The notes under the pieces: model-generated
Database searches by the model: none
What the model saw: the letters and a program-made list of their open reading frames with translations, nothing else
What the model was told of the DNA's origin: nothing
Position numbers and translations under genes: made by a program
Source of the DNA: Ciona intestinalis
Taxonomy: Eukaryota; Chordata; Ascidiacea; Phlebobranchia; Cionidae
NCBI RefSeq assembly: GCF_000224145.3
Contig: NC_020167.2
Coordinates: 1,168,690-1,232,689, forward strand
Direction of reading: 5' to 3'
Length of the DNA stretch: 64,000 nucleotides
Shown here: positions 23,401 through 34,400 of the stretch, piece by piece
Layout: every line of letters starts with the position of its first letter
How positions within the stretch are numbered: the first letter of the stretch is position 1

Positions 23401-26400
23401 TAAATTATTTTTTTTACAGGAGTATCAGATCAATATAGCACAGTTGGAGGACCAAAGGAGGCAAGGTCATCTCTCCCTACAACGACTTGTCTTCCTCCTC
23501 CAACCAGTGATCCAACAGATGGAGGTTCTCGCATCCGTAGCTAGCGCTGTGGAAAAAGGAAATTGTATTGGGGGAAGTGTCCTTACATTGCTTCACAGTA
23601 GGATCGTTGCAAGCGTTGGGTGAGAGAATTGAATATTTGTTTAGTGTCAACTGCACATGACATATACATTGGGGGTAAAGTGGGAGTTTACTTTAAATCA
23701 CAAACTGTGTGAAATAGTATTGCCTTTGTAACGGAGTTCTGTGACGCTACCGTAGTATAGTGTGACTGTGGTCTGTGATAAACTTTTTATTGTTTATTTT
23801 ATCCACCTCGTGGTTGCAAGTTACCGCTTATGTGTTATGAAGTTTTGTGTTTCTCTGTTTTTGTTTTTTCTGTACGGCTGACAATTTGTAAAGCCATAGC
23901 CATTACTAATTAGTGAATTCTGGGCTGGAGTGTTGATCATTAGACATTTTACCAGCATACATATGCTCACAATTGTAGGAACCAGGAACCCCCATGCTTT
24001 GAATTGATATTGTTTGGTTGCAACACTTGTGCTCTAAATTTACCACTGTGTCAGTTAAGTTAAAATATGATAGAGAAAATAGTTTGTTTTAATAACTTAT
24101 ATAATTCGTATAAGGTGTAACAAACTATAAGTTCTACTAATTAAGTCAGCTAATGTTTATTTAATATTTCATGCAGTGACAAAGTGTCAGAGGACCTTTA
24201 TACCCACCTTGCCCAGCTTGCCAATGTACCTTACTTGGAAATGCTTGAAAAATGGATTTATAAGTAAGTCACTATGATTCACATTTTTACAAAATGTTGC
24301 ATTTCTTAACTAAACATGCCTGTTAATATACTGAGCAACAATATTAATATCATAAAAGTACCGGGAATCCCTTTAATTTTAATTCTTGTTTTTCTTTATT
24401 ATTCCTTAGTAATCAGCGTCTGTAATCAAAGGCCCTTTATAATGTCATGGTTTGCTTTTCAGTATTCTTTATTCTGTTGTTAGACTCATATCCATAAAAC
24501 CATAATAAAATCAAAAAAAAAATATTTGTGTTTCAGCAGATACTCTGATTCTATTTGAATAAAGCTAAATTACGTTAGCGTTCGTTTCAATGAATCATCT
24601 ACATGCTGAAAGTTCACCTACTTTCCTACTTACAGGGGTGAGATTGTGGACCACTACAATGAATTTCTTGTGGAGCAACACGAAAAATTCAGCAAAGAGA
24701 AATTACTTGACGAATATAATGACCAATACTGGGAGCTTCGATATACTTTGTGCAGGGACAGAATTCCTATTTATCTTGAACGGGTAAACTGATTCAAATC
24801 ATTGCTTGTAAAACAAAGTTATGATCCAAATGAATGTCAAATATATATCCCTGTCACAGGGACCCTATGTCTTGTTTGGTGGGGATAATATGCATGATGT
24901 AGCTTTCGAGCCATATTTCATCCTACCTGCTTGCCAGTTCACACATTTGCAATTTTGGAAATGATTTTTTCCCCTATGGCTGGCTCGTAAGGGGCCACTG
25001 GGTTGAAGCAGAATTTTGCGCCATGTGCGTGTCTCACAAGTACACACACAGGGCCCTACATTAACTTGTTTTATGTGCTTGTCCTATAGGACAAGTTAGT
25101 ACATTAGTTTACTTGTCCAAATGGAATGAACAATTTCTTTAACGGGGCCTATTTTGTAACATGCATTAGGAATGCTATGTTTAAACCTCAATGTATACTA
25201 TAGCCTATATATATATTTATACTGTTGTACACATCTTAAAAGCAGTGACCGGCAATCTCGGTTTTATTTGGTGATAGAAAGTTTAGATTCATATGTATTG
25301 CAGATGGCTGACAAAATTTTGAACACTGGAAAATACCTTAACGTGGTTCATGAGTGCGGTAGATCAGTTTGTTTCCCCGATGCAAGAGAAATCATATACA
25401 GCCCAACTAAGAAAGAATATGTACAGCAAATTGAAGAGGTATTTATTCAACCCTTGCGTTTAGTGATATAAAAATAATAATCTAATTCTTTTAATTTCAT
25501 TATACAGTATGTGGGGATGTTTAAATACCTTCTGTTTCTGATTCAAAATACCATTTCTCACTGCTTGTATAACCTACTTTATAGACTTTAAAACTAATAT
25601 ATTGTTTTCAATGCTCATATAACTATTATATGTAGCCCTATTAGTATTATAATTAGATACTAAATCATGTGGAACTAATTTTTACTCCATGTAATGTTGT
25701 TGAATATGCAATCCGGAAATACCAAGGTTGGTCTTTAACCCCATGTTTGCTGCTTGTGGATCTGCATAATTGGTCAAACATTACATATTTCTGTTACTTC
25801 TGCTACCAGGCATAGTATAAATATATATGTGTTGGTCATCTGGTATAAAAACATAGTGTATTTCCAACTTTTCGTCTGCCATATGACGGCACTTCATCAG
25901 GGAATTTATGGCAGACGAAAGGCTGGAAATAAGCTACGTTTTTAATTTATACAGGATAAGCCACTAATATATTATTTATTACATACTAAAAGTATTCATT
26001 GTAATTTTAACCAAAAAAATACCAAATTATTGTACAATTGTTAAAACTATGCTACTATATAACATTCCTATCCAATCTCTACAGTTGTTATTTCGCCACT
26101 TGTTTTACTGTTAACATGTTAAACCTCATCTGAGTGCAGTTAGATGCGAAAATGCCAACTGCACAACATTACATATTTTATTGCGATTTTAACTTAAAAT
26201 ATTTACAAATTGATTTTATAATTTGAACCACCAGGCGCACAGCTACGCGAGTCAGTTGCTCCTTGATCTTCTCATGGAAGAGCACAACCTCACATCTCGT
26301 CTCCGATCCGTGAAGAGCTACTTCCTCCTCAATGATGGTGACTTCCTTCTTCACTTCATGGACCTCACAGAGTCAGAGATGAGAATGCCAATGGAAGGTG

Positions 26401-29400
26401 AGTTATTTTTTATATTGGTAAGGTAAAGTGCAGGGTGTTAGGTTTCCTATATTGTAGGTCAAAGTTGGACAAATAACTCTATGAAAAAAGTTTGATTTCG
26501 TCAAAAAAAGCTTAAAGAAAAGTTTGCTTTACTCATTATACTTTGTGCTAAATCTAACTCAATGGTCACTCTAATATAATAAGGATTTGTGCTTATAAAT
26601 ATTTGGTCACCTCACCTGGTTATAGTATAAACCCCTATTGCGGGGTTTAATAAACTTTTGTGCTCGTGACCCCTTTTATTCTCCTAAAATTTCCTGTGAC
26701 CCTTCATGGTTCGTAGTATAATACATGCGGCACTTGGTGTAAAATTGATATGGTCCCGGCAAGCATTAGTCTGGCGCTGTGGCTTAGTGGTTTAGGCACT
26801 ATTATCGTAACCAAAGGGTACTGGTAGTAGGTTCACTGTCCACTGATGCTAAGCCTGTTTTTTGATGCTGTATGTTTCTTTGCCTAATTGTTTCCTGGTG
26901 AGTGGTGTCAACCAAACTGTTTTGTGTTCACAGTAGTAGTTGCTTGTTATAAACTATGCTGTGTATATGGTAGTGTCTATTGTCTATCAATATATTATGA
27001 TGTAAACAAAAATATTTAACTAATTGTAATAAATTCAAATGCTAAAATTGAGTTATAAAATAAACTTTTCTGTTGTTTTTTTTGTCATTGTATTGCAATA
27101 ATAGGTAACAGTTGTAAATATTGTTATAATTGTGATGTTTAATTGTTTATTACCTTGTAGATATTATGCCTAATCGCTTGGAAACCCTTCTTGAACTCGC
27201 CATTCGAACAAGCATGTCTGACAGAGACCCCTTTAAGGATGATTTAAAGTAAGATATTATAATTTAAAAGTTTGGTGCTGTGGAATAGTGGTTACAACAT
27301 CACAACATAATATATAGGCCATGATGCTTGATGCTGCCAACGTTGTGGGCATATGTGTCTTTTAAAAGAACGTTTAATAGACATCGGTAACTAATGGGTT
27401 AACCAAATTTTTAATCACATCGACAACAATGAAAAACCAATCATCCACAAAGTTACATCTGTAGTGACTTATTTAAAAGGCCATTTCTTAGGAAAATTTT
27501 CATGCATTCTTGCGCGTCCACTTATTTCAAAAGCTGTTTCGGTGTTTAAAACTTTGGCGCCAATACCTTTAAATCACATTTGTACATTTCTATCAATACA
27601 CACAGTTTGATTTTTCGCTAGTATGCGAATTCAGGTGCACACAAAGTGTATGAAACAAAACACCCAGTTATAACCTCCATTGTTGCTTTGCGAAAAAGTG
27701 ATTTTTATAAATATTTAAAAATAGTTATTAATCATATAAATTCACACACACATATCTGTTCTCAGAATTGTTCTTTTGAATTATGACCTGATAACGCAGT
27801 TGGTTCGTATTCTGTCCATTGATACCATTGAGGAAAGTGGTAAGCAGACATTACCTTGTATGCAAATGACCCGCATTAAATAAAATATAATTTTTAACTA
27901 GTTGTTAAGTCTCTGGATCCAACTGAAATAAGTCTAAGTGGGCTTGAATCGTTTGCATTGGACTACACAGTTAGATGGCCCCTCTCTCTTGTTATTTCTC
28001 GCAAGTCACTTACAAAGTACCAGGTATGCTGTTTGTAAATACAAGTTTAAATATTTTGTAATTATAGGTTGAAAATTTTTGTAACTATTAATTTTAAAAT
28101 TTGTAATTATTATTTCGAAATTTTTGTAATTATAAGTCAAATTTTTTTTTATATTATAATATCAAAAGTTTTATAATTGTAAACTTTTTGTGATTATTAG
28201 TTCAAAATTTTTTGTAATTATTGGATAAAAACCAAAAATCGTTTTTAATATTTTTTTTCCGCTTTCCATAGGTTTATTATTATACAGTGCTACTACTGTT
28301 AAACATTCCCATTCAAACCTAACAGATGTTATTTCGACACTTGTTCTACTGTAAACATGTGGAACGACATCTCAGTGCAGTTTGGCTTAAGTTTAAAACA
28401 TTAAAGAAAAACATCTTACACTCACGACATTGGTAAGCCATGCTTTTATCTATAATAAAAAATTAATTAACTAAACTGTAGTATTATCAAGAGTCTGGTT
28501 CTATGAAAATGTAACAGACAAATGATGCCGAAATATATATCTCTAATACAAAGAGTGGTTGATTCGATTTTTGTCTGTTATATTAAAAAGCACCCAATCT
28601 TTTCAACAATTAATTTCACTAAACAAGAATGGTTCAACTGTATGGAGTATAATTTATTTAAGTTTTTCTGTAGTAGACGCATTAGCAGTTTAACAATTTG
28701 CTTGGTATTGCTGCATACAATTATTTCTGAATCAATTTTTAATGTTTGAATTGAATTTGCTTTCCAACCTCCCAGGTTTGTGGAAGCCATGCTAATTCTA
28801 CAGAGGATGCTTCACTTTATTCAAAACTTTGAATATTATATGATGTTTGAGGTGCTGGAACCAAACTGGATAAATTTGGAGAAAAACCTTAAAACGGTTA
28901 GTGTCACTATGTCTGAATAAATTTAACTAGAGTATGTTGTATTTTATATAGACAATGGTATAACCCTAAAAACCTACACTTAATTTATATCTGTTTAAAG
29001 AAAACATTCATATATACAAAGCATTAACCACAGATTATTGTATTATATATTCAATTTTATCTTTCTGTCATACAGTTCTTTAATATAAAAACTTTTATTT
29101 ACTAAATTTTTCAAGTATATATATAGTACTGCGGGGGTAAGATGGGACACTTTAGCAAATACTATCCAAATATCCTGATCGTTTTTTGAACAATTAAAAT
29201 TAACAAGTGTCTATGGAAGTCGTGAGAATATGGTTTTATAATTCTTCGAATTTTCTTTGTTTACTACTAAATGGGGCCATAAAATCGATACTAAATTGGA
29301 CCAAAAAATCGAATAAAAAGGTGTCCCATCTTACCCCACCCCACTATATATCAAGCCCTCCACTTAGTTTTTATTAATATTAATTAATATTATCGACTCT

Positions 29401-30924
29401 CTCTCTTTGCAGGCAGTTAATGTAGATGAGGTGCTTGAATATCACACCGACTTCTTGCGACAATGTTTACAAGACTGCTTGCTTACCAACACTGAGTTAT
29501 TGAAGATGTTGAGCAAGTTGCTCATGCTGTGTGTCTCGTTTAGTAATTTTATGCAGGTTTACTAGACATTAACCCCTTGTCATTTTTAATAAACGTTTCA
29601 AGTAAATGTCATTTTAAATAAAGTAGTTTTAAATAAATGTTATTTTAAGTAAACATTTTAAATAAAGTCCTATTAAATAAATGCCATTTTAAATAAACAT
29701 TTTAAATGGATGTTTTAAATAAATGTCATTTTAAATAAACATTTTAAAATAATGTCATTTTAAATAAATGTTTTTATTTTAATTTGTTTTGTTTTAATCT
29801 TTTGTATTGCTGTTCCACTTTTGTTTGTATGGAATTGCCCATAAGTGGGCCATGGTCTACTGATGTATCTCCACTGCTTTACATGACCAGTTACTAATTA
29901 TCACCAGGGTTTAAGTCGCCAAGTAGATGGTCCTTTGTTGGAGGAAAGTCTTGAACATTCTACACTTGCTGGCCCACCAACAGCAACCGAAATACAGTCA
30001 GAGGCGGATAGACTTGCTACTGCCACAAAGGTAGAGCCTTTATAATATATGGTATAAGAGACACATTATACTGATTGTACATTAAAAGTGATTTATACTT
30101 TTTTTTGGTGATTGCGAAATTTTATTTCAATTGGTAAACTTGCTTAGTTTTCTTATATATTGGTTCATTAAGAGTTGGTGTTTTATATTTTTTCAGGAAG
30201 CCTCGTTTCACTTAGACGAACTTGCACGCTCGGCAGAGCATGGGGTCACCGTGGATGCGTTCAAGCGGAACTTTACCTCCGTCCTTATGAACCTTCTCAA
30301 TCGTGTCTCTTTCATCAGCAGAGAAGAAGGACAGCATGGACTTTTCAACATTCTGCATAAGTATATAATTACCCCGCTAATATGTTAACTTGGTATTATC
30401 TCAGTTAAGGAAGATGGTTGGCAGCAGCTGTGACTTAAATGAATTATCACATCTTATGTCTGGAACTTAACTTTTATATGAAGAACTTCTAATTCATTTC
30501 ATTATACAACCTCGCCTATGTAGCAAGTAAATAATGTCAGCTAAATATGGGAGAATGTATTCGTTTATAGAATAATGTGAGAAAAATTTATTTCTCTATG
30601 TAGAGAAAAAAGGAATTACATATTATCTTTCTTTATCTTCTAATTTTGATGCACAAGCAACACGGGTGTTCATACACCTCGTGTCCGCTTACTAGTTTTT
30701 GTGGGTGATTATTTTATGCATTTCAACCATGACGCAAGACTCAAATTTTTAACCACAAAACTTTTTTCTATCATATTAAATATATTTATCGTACCAGGTT
30801 AGATTACAATGGGTATTATCGGTCACGCATGAACGACGATGATAGCATCAATCAAAAAGGTGATGTATCCATGTCAAATGACCTAATATCATCTCATATA
30901 TCAGCTACCGAGGCAAAGTCCTGA
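20422..30924 (+). CDS. TUBGCP2: Gamma-tubulin complex component 2 (GCP2)
   Basis: Twenty-two exons with consistent phases: 20422-20477, 20780-20855, 20923-21014, 21119-21320, 21771-21965, 22451-22607, 23035-23112, 23185-23252, 23420-23619, 24177-24263, 24636-24783, 25304-25438, 26235-26397, 27161-27248, 27766-27839, 27902-28023, 28326-28432, 28776-28896, 29413-29556, 29908-30030, 30197-30360, 30798-30924. That is 2727 nt, 908 aa (human 902). The protein starts [19 protein letters not shown]. Family landmarks are [86 protein letters not shown], and [13 protein letters not shown]. It pairs with GCP3 to bind gamma-tubulin in the small complex that nucleates microtubules. Near-collinear match over the full length to human GCP2 rather than GCP3 makes this firm. 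Confidence 0.97.
21484..21672 (+). mobile_element. Cimi-1-like MITE
   Basis: In TUBGCP2 intron 4; right end is TTTTCCCCCACCCATTATA. Confidence 0.85.
22185..22376 (+). mobile_element. Cimi-1-like MITE
   Basis: In TUBGCP2 intron 5; left end eroded, right end CCTCCCCCACAGTACTA. Confidence 0.8.
22641..22930 (+). mobile_element. hAT-end-like fragment
   Basis: CAGTGGTCTCCAACTTTTTT resembles hAT termini such as the one at 48454. The matching right end could not be fixed. A similar CAGTGGTTTCCCAAAGTGGG start is at 9786. Confidence 0.35.
23755..23930 (-). mobile_element. SINE, 3' half
   Basis: In reverse: GGCTTTACAAATTGTCAGCC, then TAAGCGGTAACTTGCAACCA, in TUBGCP2 intron 9. Confidence 0.7.
24548..24564 (+). 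other. Spliced-leader-like sequence in TUBGCP2 intron 10
   Basis: ATTCTATTTGAATAAAG resembles the 16-nt Ciona trans-spliced leader as I know it (ATTCTATTTGAATAAG) with one extra A. No GT donor follows, so it is not a functional SL RNA exon. It could be chance or a relic of a retroposed trans-spliced mRNA. Confidence 0.3.
25078..25095. repeat. 18-bp perfect palindrome
   Basis: CTTGTCCTATAGGACAAG in TUBGCP2 intron 11 is fully self-complementary. ACTTGTCC recurs about 25 bp downstream. No function can be assigned. Confidence 0.6.
25861..25930 (+). other. 22-bp-stem hairpin in TUBGCP2 intron 12
   Basis: Positions 25861-25882 pair with 25909-25930 over 22 bp, with one mismatch and one G-U pair, around a 26-nt loop. 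The arms share TTTCGTCTGCCAT. The size (about 70 nt) is like a microRNA precursor, but a foldback transposon relic is equally possible. Confidence 0.4.
26051..26145 (+). pseudogene. Decayed duplicate of TUBGCP2 exon 17 in intron 12
   Basis: This segment copies the end of intron 16 and the first half of exon 17 (28288-28383). It has the CTACAG acceptor, then TTGTTATTTCGCCACTTGTT where the true exon has ATGTTATTTCGACACTTGTT, then TACTGTTAACATGTTAAACC versus TACTGTAAACATGTGGAACG. A TAA stop and substitutions break the frame. It lies just upstream of exon 13. Confidence 0.75.
26768..26900 (+). mobile_element. SINE head, diverged
   Basis: TGGCGCTGTGGCTTAGTGGT has a clear A-box-like core, then GTAGGTTCACTGTCC. 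In TUBGCP2 intron 13. Confidence 0.6.
27272..27460 (+). mobile_element. SINE, old copy
   Basis: TTGGTGCTGTGGAATAGTGG, then GTTGTGGGCATATGTGTC, then CGGTAACTAATGGGTTAACC. A detached 3' piece follows at 27615-27700. In TUBGCP2 intron 14. Confidence 0.65.
28057..28226 (+). repeat. AT-rich tandem repeat in TUBGCP2 intron 16
   Basis: About five diverged units of roughly 30-35 bp carry TTTTTGTAATTAT and TTCAAAATTT cores. It is low complexity. Confidence 0.5.
29122..29349 (-). mobile_element. Cimi-1-like MITE with internal duplication
   Basis: In TUBGCP2 intron 18; the ACTAAATTGGACCAAAAAATCGA segment is doubled near the right end. Confidence 0.85.
29583..29780 (+). repeat. AT-rich tandem repeat in TUBGCP2 intron 19
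   Basis: Repeated TTTTAAATAAATGTCA and TTTTAAATAAACA units, seven or more, fill this part of the intron. Confidence 0.7.
30645..30730 (-). mobile_element. SINE, 3' fragment
   Basis: In reverse: CTAGTAAGCGGACACGAGGT then GTATGAACACCCGTGTTGC; in TUBGCP2 intron 21. Confidence 0.7.
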
Positions 30925-31490
30925 TGTGCTAGTTTTCAAAAAGCTTCAAGTTTTGGAAATATTGTGCTGACTCTGTCCTGCCAGGACACATGGTGTGCTG
31001 TCGTAGGACTTTACCAATATAGAATACTAGCTTGTACGCTTTGCAAACCAACTTGTTTATGTTGGTTACTAGTTCAGCATTGCTGCAAGGGCGTTTGATA
31101 TATTTTCATTCACAAAACTGTGGTCCAACAGTCAATGTTTCAATAAATACAAAAGAAATCTTTAGACAGTGCGATAAAATACAGTGCAGTAAATACTTTA
31201 CAAAAGAACGAGATGGAAGATTAAAACTCGGAATGGTTTTATATTGGTCGGATAAAATAAAAAAGTTGTAAAGTACTGTCGGAGAAGACGGGACACCTTC
31301 AGCACATAATATCCAAATATTCTGAATGTATTTTAAACAACAGTCTATGGAAGTTCTAGGGATATGGTTTTATAATTCTTTGTTTACTACCAAGGAGACC
31401 AGAAAAAAGCACGAAACTATGTCTCATCTTCCCAACCCTACCATATAACTGGTAATTCACATATGATGTCCGTCTTCTATGACCACACGA
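30925..31490. other. Convergent intergenic region TUBGCP2 / CUB-kringle gene
   Basis: The 3' flanks of the two convergent genes occupy this stretch. AATAAA occurs at about 31142 on the plus strand, suitable for TUBGCP2. The rest is one Cimi-1 MITE (31271-31447). No extra gene is seen. Confidence 0.6.
31271..31447 (-). mobile_element. Cimi-1-like MITE
   Basis: Between TUBGCP2 and the CUB-kringle gene; AGTACTGTCGGAGAAGACGG to CCAACCCTACCATATA. Confidence 0.85.
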
Positions 31491-34400
31491 TTATTTATGC
31501 ATGCCGTAACTTTTATTTTCGAAGTGAGCCCCTGGCTGCATTGTTGTGTAAACAGAGGTGTCGTTACCAGCACCAGGACGATGTTTTTTAGTCTTCGGTT
31601 TCATCGGTTTCGTTCTTACCATGGAACAGTAGCTGTCGTCGGTTGTTGTACTGGCGTTCGAGTTTCCGCGGCTTTTCTCATCGCTGCTTGAGCTGCCTTT
31701 CGGAACATCGTAAAGTGCACTGGTCTGCTGCAACTCAAACTGCGGTGAAGTGGGAGACGCGTACCATGAGTCTGTTTCTGTGTAAACCGAGATACAGTGA
31801 TAAGGTATGGGTTATTTTATGAAAAAAGTACGTTTTTAAATGCTTTTAAATTTTGCTAGGAATATCGTTTAGGCGTGTCTCGGGTGGGTAAGTCTACCAG
31901 TAACTTACCTTCTTGTTTGTCAATTATATCTGGGGAGATACACACCTTGAACGAATCGTGTGGGACTGGAGCTGGAGAAAAATAAGAATAAAAAATAATG
32001 ATTAGTGAACAAACGATTAGCTAACTTGTTTACCATTTGCTAAGACACATTTTGTTGGGCAATCGTAGCATGAGGTATCTCCTTCTTTGGCGCAAGTTAC
32101 AGTGTCGTTGCAACAGCTTGCGCTTATGCTAAGTGAGGGAAATTTTTCGTGAATGTCGGTTGGGCTTTGGTAATGATTGTACGTAGTGTTGTCCTCGAAT
32201 ACATCTTCCGAGGTTAGAGATGTCATAGATTGTCGCGATTTTCCAGGAGCTGTGGGGTTGTTGTTCTTTACACTCTCTTCAGGTTTTAACTCGGGAGAAC
32301 ATTCGTCTGAAAAGTGTGAAAGATAGTCAGGCGGACTTCTAAAAATTCCTTAACAAATATTTCATATAGTTCGATCTGTGGAGAAAGATGGAACACCTTC
32401 AGCACATAATACCCAAACTTCCTGATGCTTTAAGCAATTAACAACCGTCAATGGGAGTCGTGAGTAAACGGTTTTAAAAGTTAGTTGTTTCCTACCAAAT
32501 GGACGAGAAAATAGAATGAAAAGGTGTCTCATCTTTCCACAATCTACTATATAGCTTATAAGAAAACCTTTTTGTGGAGATTTTTGAAAAGTGGGATTTC
32601 TGATTCCAGCCGGATCCTGTTCTTTGTGAGGTATATTATTTCGTGGGGCAGGTTGTGGCGGACGATTTTTGATTTGCGAAAGTTGTGGCTTAGCGACCCC
32701 CAGCGATTTTTCGGATTGGGCTTTCTTGAAGATTCGGCTCCATGGTTTTTTTGTCGACTTCGTTTTGGACGCAGTTGTCGAGGTTGGAACTGCAGTTTAA
32801 GATTTTGATAAAAATACGCTTAGTTAGACAGTGTGTACTAAATCATGCCGATAAAACGAGCTTCATTGCTACTTTATAACTGAAACTTACGTTTTGGTGA
32901 TTCCATCGCCGCATAATCGATTTGTTGATACGGATTGTCTGCAAGTCCGTTTTCTGGCAGTGGATTGAGCATGAACTCAGGTTCGTCGTTGGCTAGCGTG
33001 TACGGATTTTCTGCGGTTTGAACTTGATCGACTGCTGTTAAAGTCAATTTACAGGTAATTACAAGGCGTAATAAATACCACGACATTACACAAGATTTAA
33101 TCCACTTACCTGTAACATCTTTGCCCATGCTGTACCCACCATTCATTTCATCCACCTTGTCTTCTTCAGTCGCTTTTATCTTCGCTTCTGCCACTGAATC
33201 AAGGCTGGTTGATGATGCTTGCCTGTGTATAATAAAACGTTACAGAGTCTCACTTTTTCACTTCATAGAGTGGGGAAAGACGGGACCTTTAATTTAAATC
33301 CACTTTTACGGGTACCTATTTGGTGATAGATGAAAAAATACTACAATACTAAAAGACAGTGTATACGGCGCCGGAGCGCAGTTGGTTAATAGATTGCCTG
33401 CCTCTAATCCAAGGGTAATGGGTTCAAGGCTCTTCGCTGCTACCATTGTGTAGGCGTATGTTTCTTTGGTAGGACACTTAACGGCAAATGCGCCAACCCA
33501 ATGATCAATAATGGGTTGTCTAAATTATCAACCATACATAAAAATATAAAAAAATACCCCATAAAACAACATACATGAAAAACTCGTGAGCTGGCAAGAG
33601 GTGTATGAAACAGAACACCAAATAACTTTACTATATATCTCACCTTCCTGGTAGTGACGGCGTAGGTGTGAATCCAACTGACAGCGGCAGATCCTGATTT
33701 AGGAACGGAATCTCGACGTATGTGTTTTCACGTGGCTAACATTAAAACAGAAAATAGTTTGAAGTTGACTTTCATTCGTTCTAAAATAAAACGAGTATTT
33801 TTGCTCTTACTCTCCACTCTGGGTCTCCGTTTTCGTCTCCCTCGAGTTGCCTGAATGCAACTTCACCGGGCACAGGAGGGTGCTCGCTTCGTTTCTTTCT
33901 TCTTCGAAGTATTAGTATTACTATGACTGTTGCGATTATTGCAAATAATAGGAACACGACGACAACGTAAATGAACCTGGGGAAATATAGCGATGTTACT
34001 AAGAACCAACCCTTAAATAGGAACGAATAAGTGTATAAAGTAGAAACTTCAATGTTAAAACTTTTGAAATTGTCCCGCTATGCGAGACTGAGTAAGTGAC
34101 ACGCGCTCTCGACGCCGTAACACAGTTGGTGAGCGTGCGTGCCTGTTACCCATGCAGAGGTATAATGTGTTCCAGCTCGTCGCTGTTGCAATTGTTGTCG
34201 TATATGTTCTTGGGCAAGACACTTAACGGCAATTGTTACAACCCAGTTGTCACTAATGGGTTGTCTAATTGCCATACATACAGAAAAACAATTAACTACA
34301 ACAATTACATATGCGGTAACTCGTAAGTGGAAAGAAAAGCGCGGAGCAGAACAACCGCATGTTAGAACAACTGCCGTTGCCCCGCCACACGAGGAAAAGG

